Shown: piece after piece, positions 36,744 to 45,719 of the stretch
Layout: each line of letters begins with the position of its first letter
Position numbering within the stretch: position 1 is the stretch's first letter
From: Serratia fonticola
GTDB lineage: Bacteria > Pseudomonadota > Gammaproteobacteria > Enterobacterales > Enterobacteriaceae
Length of the DNA: 64,000 nt
Assembly (NCBI RefSeq): GCF_001006005.1
Contig: NZ_CP011254.1
Coordinates: forward strand, 4,402,001-4,466,000
Reading direction: 5' to 3'
Position numbers and translations under genes: made by a program
The notes under the pieces: generated by a model
What the model saw: the letters and a program-made list of their open reading frames with translations, nothing else
What the model was told of the DNA's origin: nothing
Databases searched by the model: none

Positions 36744-37186
36744 GGATATAACTCCTAAACGCCCAGAAATAGCGCTTTCGCCACGTTGAGTGGTTGAGCT
36801 TTTCAAAGCCTAAAGGTAAATTATTCGCAACAAAACAGCAACAAAAAAGACTAAAAAGCTGCGTTATAGTAGTGAAAAGTAGTAAAAGAATTCCCGCACG
36901 GGACGGCGGGAAATTGAGTAGTATCATTTATCGATGACATAAGATGTGTTTTGAGGTGCAACGAAAAAGAGCAGGTTTACTCATTTTTGTGGCCCACTAA
37001 AATTACTGGATGGCTTATTTTGCCGCAAGAAAAATCTACGGCATTTCCTCGGATATCATGAGTAGTTTTGAGCGTGAACAATGTTTTGTCTGATGGCCAC
37101 GATCTATTTTTTAATAATTTGTGTGAATGATAGTCACGCTGTTAGGCGGGCGCAGCATGCGGCGCCCCTAAGTGCACGGCGAACCT
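36744..37186. other. Intergenic region without a gene
   Basis: About 440 bases: promoter of the small gene at 36561 and AT-rich sequence, then a palindromic repeat at 37147-37170. No supported ORF or RNA. Confidence 0.5.
37147..37170 (+). repeat. Dispersed palindromic repeat (REP-like)
   Basis: CGGGCGCAGCATGCGGCGCC then CCTA. Just before the stop of the serine hydrolase gene. Confidence 0.65.
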
Positions 37187-38722
37187 TTACGCGCGTGCGC
37201 TGATGTTCTTTTTGAACGTGAGTACCCGGCTGCGGCTGGCGATCAGATCGACCTGATAACCGCGGAAATACAGACAAAAACAATTCAGGTTGGGCCCATC
37301 GTTGCTTTCAACCAATATCCTCCCATCCCCCAGCGAACTCAGGGTGCCGGTTTGTACCGCCGGGCCGACCCCAATGTGGATCTGGTTGCCGCAAATTTCG
37401 AACGCGGTGCGGTATTGTGGATGATACCAGTGCCCTTGAACCTGCTTGAGACAAAGCGGTTCGCTAGCCACCGGCAAAAAGCGGCGTGCAACGTGGCCAA
37501 CTTCACCTTCTACGGCCTCACCCGTCCACTTAAGGCGCATTGGCTGATGGGCAGAGAGCGATACCGCATAACCGTCTTCACTTTGATACAGCGGTTCGTT
37601 GGTGCCCAGATAAGCCACGTTGCCTCCTTTAGCTTCCAACCAATAGGGTTCCGCCCGGGTGGCGTAGATGCCATCCGGGATCGCCGTGCTGCGTTGGGGC
37701 AGGGGTTCATTCAGCAGCGCCGCCATCACCTGTAAAATGATGGCAAAGCTGTCACAATCTTCACGATTGGCGACCAGCAGGGCACCCGCTTGCCGGTCTG
37801 GCGCTAGCAGAAAATAGGTCTTATAACCGGCATGAGAACCGCCATGGCCCAGCAATGTCTGGCTGCCAAGCGGCGTTTGTGCCAGCCCTAGTCCGTAATG
37901 GCTGATTTGGCCGTGGTTGAGGTGACGCGGGGCACTTAGCTGGGTCAGAACCCCTTTGCCAGGACCGCGATTGGCCAGCAGGCATTGCAACCAGCGGGTG
38001 AGGCCGTTGGCGCTCCCTGTCAGGCTGCCAGAGGCGGAGAGATGCAAACCGGCGCTGGTCTGCTGCCAACCGTTGGCCGTATGCCAATAGCCGGGAGCGA
38101 GCCCAGGCACCACATCAAACCAGCTTTCGGGGGCTTGTAGTTGTACATCCAGAGGGCGGGCCAGATGCTGCTGAACCAGATCATCAAAGGCGTATCCTTT
38201 AGTCTTCAACGCTGCCTCTACCAGGCGGTAGCCGGTGTTGGTGTAGGTGATCTCACTCCCTGCCGGGTAGTTGAGCCGGGTTAAACCATGGATAAACTCC
38301 ATCACCGGCTGGGCCTCACTGACGGTGTTGACCGAAACGCCAAGCAGCCCCAACGTTTGCCGAATATCGGGTAGCCCGCTGGTCATGTCCAAAGCCTGGC
38401 CTACCGTCACCTCCGCCAATTGTCCCTGCAATTCGGGCAGTAGACTGCCAAGGCGATCGTTGAGCTGCAGTGCGTTATCGGTGGCATTGAGCGCCAGCGC
38501 GGCAAAAATATGTTTGGTGATGGAGGCATAGCGCACCACGGTATCGGCAGTGAAAGGCTCTCGGCGTGCCAGATCGGCCAGCCCAGCGCACACCACCGCC
38601 TGGGTAATATCTTTGTCAAACAGGGTGATAGCCCCACCGGGTTGGCCTGCGGTTTGCCAGCCTGCCAACAGTTGAGCGGCGGCTGCCTGTGCGGCGCGCC
38701 AGTTTAGCGGGGTGTCAGACAT
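37187..38722 (-). CDS. S12-family serine hydrolase, D-aminopeptidase (DAP)-like
   Basis: 511 residues. A penicillin-recognising fold with nucleophile motif SITK near residue 69 (YASITKHIFAAL), YTN near 157, and HGG near 293 (LLGHGGSHAGY). The C-terminal 170 residues form an extra region rather than ending after the hydrolase fold, which fits the three-domain Ochrobactrum DAP enzyme (about 520 residues), whose motifs SVSK, YCN and HGG align in order. No signal peptide, so cytoplasmic. ATG 38722 has a perfect AGGAGGAAACT; longer frames reach 38902 but lack one. A D-amino-acid-peptide hydrolase role is inferred; esterase is an alternative. Confidence 0.75.
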   Translation of the reverse strand: MSDTPLNWRAAQAAAAQLLAGWQTAGQPGGAITLFDKDITQAVVCAGLADLARREPFTADTVVRYASITKHIFAALALNATDNALQLNDRLGSLLPELQGQLAEVTVGQALDMTSGLPDIRQTLGLLGVSVNTVSEAQPVMEFIHGLTRLNYPAGSEITYTNTGYRLVEAALKTKGYAFDDLVQQHLARPLDVQLQAPESWFDVVPGLAPGYWHTANGWQQTSAGLHLSASGSLTGSANGLTRWLQCLLANRGPGKGVLTQLSAPRHLNHGQISHYGLGLAQTPLGSQTLLGHGGSHAGYKTYFLLAPDRQAGALLVANREDCDSFAIILQVMAALLNEPLPQRSTAIPDGIYATRAEPYWLEAKGGNVAYLGTNEPLYQSEDGYAVSLSAHQPMRLKWTGEAVEGEVGHVARRFLPVASEPLCLKQVQGHWYHPQYRTAFEICGNQIHIGVGPAVQTGTLSSLGDGRILVESNDGPNLNCFCLYFRGYQVDLIASRSRVLTFKKNISARA

Positions 38723-39070
38723 AGTTTCCTCCTGAGATAACGAACGCCACACATCACCGTGGCTGACTACACACGCGTGTCTACCACAGCCACGATAAAG
38801 AAGTGGATGGAGGGTATGGCAAGGGTGGTCTTTCAATCCCTGATCTCTGGCCTGCAACGGGTGGGCATGGGATGAAAGAGGCCCAATTGTGGCGCAAGGC
38901 AAAAGTCACGGGCCGCTGTTTTGTGCGCTGTTCAGACCAGTGGGCAACCTTTCCATCAAAATTGGGATGCAGTGCGCAAATCGTCATGGAAGGGCGTGAA
39001 AAGACAGGAGGGGACAACGGTGAGGGCAAGGTTGACTCCGGCGCGATAGCGGCACCGGAGTTGTGGCGGA
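38723..39070. other. Intergenic region
   Basis: About 350 bases between two minus-strand genes. ORFs on both strands here are shadows without ribosome sites. An inverted repeat ACTCCGG...CCGGAGT at 39035-39061 just after hutG may end the hut transcript, though no U run follows. Confidence 0.45.
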
Positions 39071-39871
39071 TTAGCGTTGTTGCTCGCCCCAGACCAGCAT
39101 GCTTTCTATCATCTGCTGCAACAGGCGTTGTAAAGGTGCGGCACGGGCGGCATCAAATTCAAATGTCTGCTCGGACATATAGTTCACCTGCGCCAGCTCC
39201 AACTGTACCGCGTGCTGGTGTTCCTGCGGGTGACCATAGGCGCGGGTAATGTAGCCCCCTTTAAAGCGTCCGTTGAGCACGTGGCTGAACTGTTGCTGCT
39301 GCTGACAACAGGTGACCAGCCTGTCACTCAGTGATGCTGGGCAGCTTTCACCCCCGTTGGTGCCCAGGTTGAGATCGGGTAGCTTACCGTCGAACAGGCG
39401 CGGTATCACGGAGGCGATCGAGTGGGCGTCAAACAGTAAGGCGTAACCGTGTTGGGCTTTTAGCCGTGCCAGCTCATTTTGTAGTTGCTGATGGTAGGGT
39501 TGCCAGATGTTTTGCAGGTATCCGGCCCTTTCTTCGTCCGAAGGGGCTGCGTCCGGCAGAAAACTGGGGCGGCCATCGAACAACACATCCGGAAACAGAC
39601 CGGTGGTGGCAGTGGTGTAGAGCGGTTTGTCATCTGCTGGGCGGTTGAGGTCAATCACCAGGCGCGAATAGTTACCCACCAGGACGCTGGCACCCATGGC
39701 ACGGGTAAAATCGTACAGCCGTGGGATATGCCAGTCGGTATCCTGCAGGGGACGGGCCTCATCGGTTAGCCCTTTCTCAACCGCTGGCGTCAAGCGGGTA
39801 CCGGCATGGGGAATACTGATCAACAGCGGCAGTTGGCCGCTCTGGAACTCGAAAGGATCGCGAATCATCAT
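39071..39871 (-). CDS. hutG: N-formylglutamate deformylase HutG
   Basis: Last step of the HutF route: N-formylglutamate to glutamate and formate. 266 residues with family blocks [60 protein letters not shown] and [21 protein letters not shown] split in two. Starts at 39871, overlapping the hutI stop by 4 bases, so the two are coupled. HutG of this type acts on formylglutamate, not on formimino-glutamate, consistent with hutF on the other side of hutC. Confidence 0.94.
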   Translation of the reverse strand: MMIRDPFEFQSGQLPLLISIPHAGTRLTPAVEKGLTDEARPLQDTDWHIPRLYDFTRAMGASVLVGNYSRLVIDLNRPADDKPLYTTATTGLFPDVLFDGRPSFLPDAAPSDEERAGYLQNIWQPYHQQLQNELARLKAQHGYALLFDAHSIASVIPRLFDGKLPDLNLGTNGGESCPASLSDRLVTCCQQQQQFSHVLNGRFKGGYITRAYGHPQEHQHAVQLELAQVNYMSEQTFEFDAARAAPLQRLLQQMIESMLVWGEQQR

Positions 39872-41088
39872 TTACGGACTTCTCCTCGGAAAATCACTGT
39901 GCAGGGCAGTTGGCCGCCCAACCAGTAAGCCAGCTCTGCCGGGCGTGCCAGCGGCCAGTGAACAAAATCGGCCACTTTGCCCACTTCCAGTGAGCCGTGG
40001 GTTTCCTGCAGGCCCAGAGCCTTGGCGGCATGCAGCGTTACGCCTGCCAGCGCTTCTTCCGGCGTCAGGCGGAACAGGGTGCAGGCCATATTAATCATCA
40101 GACGCAGCGATAGCGCGGGTGAGGTGCCTGGGTTGGCATCGCTGGCAATAGCCATTGCAACGCCGTGTTTGCGGAACAGCTCAACCGGTGGGCACTGCGT
40201 TTCGCGTAACAGGTAGTAGGCGCCCGGCAACAGCACCGCGACGGTTCCGGCTGCCGCCATCGCTATCGCATCTTGTTCGGTGGCATATTCCAGGTGATCG
40301 GCGGAAAGAGCATGATGCCGTGCCGCCAATGCGCTACCGCCGAGCGACGAAAGCTGCTCCGCGTGAAGTTTTACCGGCAGGCCAGCAAGCTCAGCGGCCG
40401 CGAAAACCCTCTCAACCTGCTCAGGGGAGAAGGCCAGATGTTCGCAAAACGCATCTACTGCATCTGCCAGGCCTGCCGCTGCGGCTTCAGGGATGATGGT
40501 ATTGCACACCAGGTCGATATAGTCGTCGCTGCGTCCGGCATATTCCGGTGGCAGGGCATGAGCGGCCAGACAGGTGGTTTTCACTTCGACAGGTAATATT
40601 TCTGCCAGACGACGCGCCACGCGTAGCATTTTCAACTCGCTTGCCAGCGTTAAGCCGTAGCCGGATTTGATTTCTACGCAGGTGACACCCTCGGCCAGCA
40701 ATGGCCGTAGGCGGAACAGTGCTTGTTCCAGCAACAACTCTTCTTGTGCATCGCGCGTGGCCTTGACCGTGGAGATAATCCCACCGCCCTGAGCGGCAAT
40801 CTCTGCGTAGCTCACCCCGTTCAAACGTTGCTCAAACTCGCCGCTGCGGTTGCCCCCAAACACCAGATGGGTATGGCAATCCACCAGGCCAGGAGTGATG
40901 ATGCCACCGTCAAGTTTCACCGTTTTGGTCGCGGCCAAGGCAGGCATGGCGGCCTGTTCACCCATCCAGACAATCTTGCCTGCGCGTACGGCGATCGCGC
41001 CGTTGCTGATGATGTGATACTTGCCGTCACGCATGGTGACGATATCGGCCCCGTGCCATAGGCTGTCGCAGTGGATCTCAGACGTCAT
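39868..41088 (-). CDS. hutI: Imidazolonepropionase HutI
   Basis: Hydrolyses 4-imidazolone-5-propionate to N-formimino-L-glutamate. 406 residues, amidohydrolase fold with metal-binding HTH in [15 protein letters not shown], substrate-site [22 protein letters not shown] and ASDANPG. Start ATG 41088 ([13 protein letters not shown]) is used because the longer frame to 41121 runs through the HutC palindrome at 41110. First gene of hutIG; hutC lies 195 bases upstream on the same strand. Confidence 0.95.
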   Translation of the reverse strand: MTSEIHCDSLWHGADIVTMRDGKYHIISNGAIAVRAGKIVWMGEQAAMPALAATKTVKLDGGIITPGLVDCHTHLVFGGNRSGEFEQRLNGVSYAEIAAQGGGIISTVKATRDAQEELLLEQALFRLRPLLAEGVTCVEIKSGYGLTLASELKMLRVARRLAEILPVEVKTTCLAAHALPPEYAGRSDDYIDLVCNTIIPEAAAAGLADAVDAFCEHLAFSPEQVERVFAAAELAGLPVKLHAEQLSSLGGSALAARHHALSADHLEYATEQDAIAMAAAGTVAVLLPGAYYLLRETQCPPVELFRKHGVAMAIASDANPGTSPALSLRLMINMACTLFRLTPEEALAGVTLHAAKALGLQETHGSLEVGKVADFVHWPLARPAELAYWLGGQLPCTVIFRGEVRK

Positions 41089-41109
41089 GGTGTTCCCGCT
41101 CCCACATGG

Positions 41110-41121
41110 TTGTATATACAA
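41110..41121. promoter_or_regulatory. HutC operator at hutI
   Basis: TTGTATATACAA, a perfect 12-base palindrome, 22 bases before the hutI ATG. It fits known HutC targets (TGTATATACA core) and recurs at hutF. Confidence 0.8.
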
Positions 41122-41233
41122 TTAAAAACAACCTAGCGCATTCGCCGGGCTGCGACAAGAGAGGGGATAAAAATTTGTTACCGAGATGTGACGAAACGCG
41201 AAAAAGGCAGGGTTGAACGTCATTGGATTCGAC

Positions 41234-41259
41234 CGTAGGGGCGCTTTACGCTGCGCCCA
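41234..41259 (+). repeat. Dispersed palindromic repeat (REP-like)
   Basis: CGTAGGGGCGCTTTACGCTG then CGCCCA, between hutI and hutC. Confidence 0.55.
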
Positions 41260-41282
41260 CTGGGTAGCACGCTCTGTCGAAA

Positions 41283-42038
41283 TTAAACCTGATTGATAAA
41301 ACGGCCAAACAGCTGATAGCGGCTGCCTGGATAGAGCAGGCGCGCGGAAGTCACCACCATTTTGCCAGACCAGGTGCGACGATGGATCAGCAGGCCTGGC
41401 TCGTGGTCTTCCAATTGCAGCAGTTCGCGCTCATGCTTGGTTGGCACCACGGCTTCTACAATATGTTCACCTGCGGTCAGCGGAGCGGACTGGGTCAGGT
41501 AAATATAGGGCGTGACCCTATCGAAATCCTGCTTCATATAATCGGGGGCGGCCAGCGGGTTGACGCAGCGATCTTCCACCTGCACCGGCACGTCATTTTC
41601 ATAATGCACAATCTGCGAGTAGAACAACTGCTGGCCCGGCGGGATCCCCAATGCCGTCGCCTCCTCTGCGCTGGCCGGGCGGGCGGTCAGTTGCAAAATT
41701 TTGCTGCTGTGGCGGTGCCCACGGGCGGCGATCTCATCGGCGATATTATGCACTTCCAACAGCGCGGTATGTGCCTTGGCCTCGGCCACGAAGGTGCCAA
41801 CACCCTGCATGCGGATCAAAAAGCCCTCGCTGGTCAATTCACGCAAGGCCCGGTTGATGGTCATGCGGCTGACGCCCAGCTCGCTGACCAGTTCACTTTC
41901 CGAGGGAACGCGTTGGTGTGGCTGCCAGTGGCCCGCACGGATTTGGCTTACGATGGCCTGTTTGACCCGTTGATAGATCGGGGCGGGGGTTTCGCTCATT
42001 GCTGCAGCCAGCTGCAACACGGTCTGTTGATCTACCAC
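41283..42038 (-). CDS. hutC: HutC, GntR-family repressor of histidine utilisation
   Basis: 251 residues: GntR winged helix at about 20-90 (QRVPSESELVSELGVSRMTI, then NRALRELTSEGFLIRMQGVGTFVAE) and a UbiC-type sensor domain (HRHSSKILQL, QIVHYENDVPVQVEDRCVNP). In other bacteria HutC is released from DNA by urocanate. It lies between hutIG and hutFD and is divergent from hutF; the two TGTATATACA palindromes are its likely sites. Confidence 0.95.
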   Translation of the reverse strand: MVDQQTVLQLAAAMSETPAPIYQRVKQAIVSQIRAGHWQPHQRVPSESELVSELGVSRMTINRALRELTSEGFLIRMQGVGTFVAEAKAHTALLEVHNIADEIAARGHRHSSKILQLTARPASAEEATALGIPPGQQLFYSQIVHYENDVPVQVEDRCVNPLAAPDYMKQDFDRVTPYIYLTQSAPLTAGEHIVEAVVPTKHERELLQLEDHEPGLLIHRRTWSGKMVVTSARLLYPGSRYQLFGRFINQV

Positions 42039-42103
42039 GACGTTAACCTCGTCAAATAAAAAAATAATAACACCAGTTTACTGTTGATGTTGAAGATATG
42101 TAT

Positions 42104-42115
42104 ATGTATATACAA
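42104..42115. promoter_or_regulatory. HutC operator at hutF/hutC
   Basis: ATGTATATACAA, one base from the perfect palindrome at hutI. A second partial copy (ATATGTATATG) overlaps on the left at 42097-42107. Lies in the hutC-hutF divergent region, about 110 bases before hutF. Confidence 0.75.
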
Positions 42116-42221
42116 GTAAGCGTCCGTTCACCAGATGAATGAAACTGGTTTACAAATTTTTTACCTGCGCGGCGTGACAGTCGTGCGTTCTTAGCCGTTA
42201 CACCTACTTTGGAATACTGCT

Positions 42222-43592
42222 ATGCCTGCTTATTTTGCCTCTCGCGCACTGCTTCCGACCGGTTGGGCCCATAACGTACGGCTCGAAGTCGACGCTCACG
42301 GCCAATTGGCCCAAGTGACACCAAATGCTGACTCAGACGGTTGCCTGCACCTGCACGGCGACGTGGTGCCGGGCATGCCGAACCTGCACTCTCATGCCTT
42401 CCAGCGCGCGATGGCCGGGCTGGCAGAGGTAGCGGGCAACCCACAAGACAGCTTCTGGACCTGGCGCGATCTGATGTATCGCCTGGTCCAGCGCTTAACC
42501 CCGGAGCAGGTTGGGGTTATCGCCCGTCAACTGTATATCGAAATGCTCAAGGGCGGCTATACCCAGGTTGCCGAGTTCCATTACCTGCATCACACACCGG
42601 AAGGAAAAGCCTACGCCGACCGGGGCGAGATGACCGGGCGTCTCAGCGAGGCAGCGCTTCAGGCAGGCATTGGCATGACCCTATTGCCGGTGCTCTACAG
42701 CTACGCCGGGTTTGGTGCCCAACCTGCGCAAGCGGGGCAACGGCGCTTTATTCAGAGTGCGGAGAATTACCTCGAACAGCAACAGGTGATAGCTCGCCAA
42801 CTGGCAGGTCAACCATTGCAGAATCAGGGGTTATGTTTCCATTCGCTGCGGGCGGTTGAACTGGGGCAGATGCAGCAGATCCTGGCGGCCTCCGACCAGA
42901 CCTTGCCGGTACATATTCATATCGCCGAGCAGCAAAAAGAGGTTAACGACTGCCTGGCCTGGAGCGGTCAACGCCCGGTGGCCTGGCTGTATGAACATTT
43001 ACCGGTAGATAGCCGCTGGTGTCTGGTGCATGCCACTCATCTGGATCGTGAAGAGCTTGAACAACTGGCTCGGAGTAAAGCGGTAGCCGGATTATGCCCG
43101 ACCACAGAGGCCAATCTGGGTGACGGCATTTTCCCTGGCGACAGTTACCTGCATCACCAGGGGCGCTGGGGGATCGGTTCGGACAGCCACGTTTCCCTAA
43201 ACGTGGTGGAAGAGTTACGCTGGTTTGAGTATGGGCAGCGGCTGCGCGATCAGCGCCGTAACCGCCTGACCACGCCAGAGCAACCCGCTGTAGCAGACGT
43301 GCTTTATCAACAGGCATTACGGGGCGGTGCTCAGGCCTGTGGTACGGCAATTGGCAAACTGGCAGTAGGCTATCGTGCGGACTGGTTGGTGCTGGATGGT
43401 GACGACCCGTATCTGGCATCTGCGCCTGATGCTTCTATCCTCAACCGCTGGTTGTTTGCCGGGGGCAAAGAACAGATCCGCGACGTATTTGTTGCCGGCC
43501 GACAGGTGATTGAGCAGGGGCGTCACGCGTTGCAACAGCAAAGCAGCGCTGAGTTCCTACAGGTGCTGAAAACTTTCCAACAGGAGGCGTGA
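42222..43592 (+). CDS. hutF: Formimidoylglutamate deiminase HutF
   Basis: Converts formimino-glutamate to formylglutamate and ammonia, giving the five-step histidine route with HutG. 456 residues, amidohydrolase family: metal-site PGMPNLHSHAFQRAM, FHYLHHTPEG, LPVHIHIAEQQKEV, CLVHATHLD and GIGSDSHVSLNVVEELR. ATG 42222 follows a poor ribosome site (TTGGAATACTGCT). Overlaps hutD by 4 bases. This gene is more typical of pseudomonads than of E. coli relatives, which use the HutG that releases formamide. Confidence 0.95.
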   Translation: MPAYFASRALLPTGWAHNVRLEVDAHGQLAQVTPNADSDGCLHLHGDVVPGMPNLHSHAFQRAMAGLAEVAGNPQDSFWTWRDLMYRLVQRLTPEQVGVIARQLYIEMLKGGYTQVAEFHYLHHTPEGKAYADRGEMTGRLSEAALQAGIGMTLLPVLYSYAGFGAQPAQAGQRRFIQSAENYLEQQQVIARQLAGQPLQNQGLCFHSLRAVELGQMQQILAASDQTLPVHIHIAEQQKEVNDCLAWSGQRPVAWLYEHLPVDSRWCLVHATHLDREELEQLARSKAVAGLCPTTEANLGDGIFPGDSYLHHQGRWGIGSDSHVSLNVVEELRWFEYGQRLRDQRRNRLTTPEQPAVADVLYQQALRGGAQACGTAIGKLAVGYRADWLVLDGDDPYLASAPDASILNRWLFAGGKEQIRDVFVAGRQVIEQGRHALQQQSSAEFLQVLKTFQQEA

Positions 43593-44164
43593 TGAAACTG
43601 AACCGTTTCGATTTTGCCGATCTGCCGGTGAGCCCGTGGCGTAATGGCGGCGGAGAAACGCGCGAAATTACCTGCCAACCGCCTGGCAACGCCGAATTCG
43701 GCTGGCGTGCCAGCATTGCCACCATCGCGCAGGATGGGCCTTTCTCGGTCTTCAACGGCATTGATCGTTCCATTACTTTGCTGGAAGGCGATGGCGTACA
43801 TTTGTACAGCGAAGGCCTGATCGACCACCAGTTGCAGCGCATCGGTGAGCCTTTTGCCTTCTCCGGGGATGTGGCGCTAGAGGCCAGATTATTAGGCGGC
43901 AGCAGCCAGGATTTCAACATCATGACGCGGCGTGGCCACTACCAGGCGCATGTGCAACGCATTGCTGAGACCATCGGGTTATCGTTACAACATGCCGGTG
44001 TGCTATATGTGCTGCGAGGGCAATGGCAGTTGCCAGACGGCAGCTTGCTGGCCGCACGCCAGGGTTGCTGGTGGCTACCAGGGAATGGCCCGCTACGGCT
44101 GGTGGCTCAGGGCAATGATGCGCGGGCCCTATGGGCCGATATCGTGCCTGCCACGCTGTTGTAG
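43589..44164 (+). CDS. hutD: HutD-family protein
   Basis: 191 residues, bicupin-like fold: NRFDFADLPVSPWRNGGGET at the N-terminus is the family signature, followed by GWRASIATIAQDGPFSVFNGIDRSI. HutD proteins accompany hut genes; in Pseudomonas they are thought to bind a pathway intermediate and limit hut expression rather than catalyse a step. Start codon overlaps the hutF stop (ATGA), so co-translated. A degenerate palindromic repeat covers its stop. Confidence 0.9.
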   Translation: MMKLNRFDFADLPVSPWRNGGGETREITCQPPGNAEFGWRASIATIAQDGPFSVFNGIDRSITLLEGDGVHLYSEGLIDHQLQRIGEPFAFSGDVALEARLLGGSSQDFNIMTRRGHYQAHVQRIAETIGLSLQHAGVLYVLRGQWQLPDGSLLAARQGCWWLPGNGPLRLVAQGNDARALWADIVPATLL

Positions 44165-44184
44165 GGGCGCTGTAGGCCGTACCC
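44161..44184 (+). repeat. Degenerate palindromic repeat (REP-like)
   Basis: GTAGGGGCGCTGTAGGCCGTACCC; half of the palindrome is well kept, the other eroded. Confidence 0.4.
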
Positions 44185-44316
44185 GCGTATTCTTCGTCGC
44201 CAATCTGGACTATTCCGATTACTCTGCCAAGGCTGACGTGAGAATATAGCACTAAGAGAGGCCGGGCTTGCATACCTTGGGCTCTTACAGGATCGCCAAC
44301 CATTTCGGTTGGCGAT

Positions 44317-44526
44317 TCACTTTCCCTCTTTCAGCATGTTGATCGCCGCACCGATCAGGATGCGCTGCTCAATATCGTGGCTTTCCGCCAAATGCTGCGC
44401 CAACTGCTTGGAAAGGCTCTCCACCGATAATTCCTCTCCGCGATGACGCAACTGCATCACGCTGTCGCCAATCAATCGGGCAACCTCATCCCATACTGGT
44501 TTGATCTCCTGTTCCGAGAACTTCAT
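44317..44526 (-). CDS. Small cytoplasmic protein, unknown function
   Basis: 69 residues, strongly helical and charged (MKFSEQEIKPVWDEVARLIG, then LRHRGEELSVESLSKQL), ending in an amphipathic helix RILIGAAINMLKEGK. No cysteine, no membrane helix. The GCCGAGGTTAGCG before the ATG is a fair ribosome site. The pattern is that of a small conserved enterobacterial protein, but I cannot name it. Confidence 0.65.
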   Translation of the reverse strand: MKFSEQEIKPVWDEVARLIGDSVMQLRHRGEELSVESLSKQLAQHLAESHDIEQRILIGAAINMLKEGK

Positions 44527-44698
44527 CGCTAACCTCGGCTGGGTGATTTTTGCTCAATGTAGCAGTTGCCAACCGGCTGCGCTACCCGCCAGGTCACAGA
44601 GAAAATAAAACCGGAAGTATAAAAATCATCCCATCAGTGTTTCTTCTGGTTTTTATATTCAATACTGGTTTTGTCAAATCAATGAGGGGGGCGAAACC

Positions 44699-44887
44699 AT
44701 GAAACTGGTCGAACAATTAGCGGCTTATTATCAACTTAGCCGACATGCCGAAGTGAAAAATCGTTGGTGCCGTTGGTGGCTACCACAGGGGGAGGCCCGC
44801 ATCGCCTATCTGCGTGAACTGCTGGAGCCGGTGTCCAAAGCGCCTGCAGCCCGAGCGGGAGAGGCGACTAACAAAACGCAGGGTTAA
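44699..44887 (+). CDS. Small basic protein, unknown function
   Basis: 62 residues, MKLVEQLAAYYQLSRHAEVK then NRWCRWWLPQGEARIAYLREL, with a polar tail. A strong site GAGGGGGGCGAAACC precedes the ATG. Its last codons overlap the end of the convergent yniD gene by 4 bases. No family recognised. Confidence 0.55.
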   Translation: MKLVEQLAAYYQLSRHAEVKNRWCRWWLPQGEARIAYLRELLEPVSKAPAARAGEATNKTQG

Positions 44888-44991
44888 CCGAAGACGATAG
44901 CCGCCCAGCGCAATAACAGCAGGGCCAGACAGATCAGCACCAGGATCACAAACATTTTCCAGTGTTTGGTACGCATACGCTTGGTTGGCAA
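44884..44991 (-). CDS. yniD: YniD, small inner membrane protein
   Basis: 35 residues, one membrane helix (MFVILVLICLALLLLRWAAIV). Read from the TTG at 44991 it begins PTKRMRTKHWKM after the start residue, and lines up with E. coli YniD over the full 35 residues as I remember it (PTKRFDKKHWKM start, LLLRWAA near the end). TTG is preceded by ATAAGGAATCCCGAC, a good ribosome site; the first ATG lies further in and would cut off the conserved PTKR. Unknown function. Confidence 0.8.
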   Translation of the reverse strand: MPTKRMRTKHWKMFVILVLICLALLLLRWAAIVFG

Positions 44992-45012
44992 GTCGGGATT
45001 CCTTATTTTCCT

Positions 45013-45123
45013 TTAGACGCAGAGGTACCAACTACCCAGAGCGATAAGGGTGATGGCTATAACTGTGATGATTTTCAGTAAATCACTGAAGGTGTCATCG
45101 GGATCTTGCTCTGCCTGATTCAT
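45013..45123 (-). CDS. Tiny single-span membrane protein
   Basis: 36 residues: acidic N-terminus (MNQAEQDPDDTFSDLL) and one membrane helix (KIITVIAITLIALGSWYLCV). ATG 45123 has CCAGGGCAATAAA in front. Just upstream of yniD on the same strand, 21 bases apart, so perhaps one transcript. No name recognised. Confidence 0.55.
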   Translation of the reverse strand: MNQAEQDPDDTFSDLLKIITVIAITLIALGSWYLCV

Positions 45124-45329
45124 TTTATTGCCCTGGCAGATTGGCTGCCATTGAGGACGTGTTGATCCACAGTATGAATGCTGCGCTGCGATACGCACAG
45201 AACTTTACCGTAAAGTCAGGTAAAAAGCAGGGGCTGCGAGGTGGAGCGGCAACGTGATGGATGCAGACGTGAGGGAATACGGTGTAATATTGCCTGAGCA
45301 CCTGTGACTCAATCAATAAAGGTAAAGCA

Positions 45330-45716
45330 ATGGCCATTCCTGAAAAGTATGAAAATGTAGAACGTTGGGCGTTTGGTGATACCGAACAGCAGGCGGATGA
45401 GTTGGTGAAGCTGGTGCTGGATGGCGTCAAGACCGCCACCTGCTCCAATCTGGATGGTGAAGGTATTCCACAGCCTGGCGATGTCTTTGTGGTGGTGGAC
45501 GGCAAGAATGAGCCGGTGTGCGCCATTGAGCTGACGAAGGTGGATATGAGCACCTATGAGCAGGTGGATGCGGCTCATGCCCTGGCGGAAGGTGAAGGCG
45601 ATCGCTCGCTGGATTACTGGCGCAAAGAGCATAAACGCTTCTTTGAAGAGTATGAACTGTTCTCACCGGATATGACGCTGGTGTTGATGCATTTCAAGGT
45701 TATCGAAAAGTTCTGA
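45330..45716 (+). CDS. ASCH domain protein
   Basis: 128 residues. ASCH fold: the substrate-loop GVKTATCSNLDGEGIPQPGD near residues 33-52, VCAIELTKVDM, and the DYWRKEHKRFF helix near the C-terminus. ASCH proteins bind RNA or nucleosides; the related YqfB hydrolyses N4-acetylcytidine. The ribosome site TAAAGGTAAAGCA is fair. The next gene begins at the stop codon, so the pair is an operon. Confidence 0.85.
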   Translation: MAIPEKYENVERWAFGDTEQQADELVKLVLDGVKTATCSNLDGEGIPQPGDVFVVVDGKNEPVCAIELTKVDMSTYEQVDAAHALAEGEGDRSLDYWRKEHKRFFEEYELFSPDMTLVLMHFKVIEKF

Positions 45717-45719
45717 GTG

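Noticed and set aside
38803..39249. 148-codon plus-strand frame
   Set aside because: Overlaps the end of hutG on the other strand and has no ribosome site or protein-like pattern.
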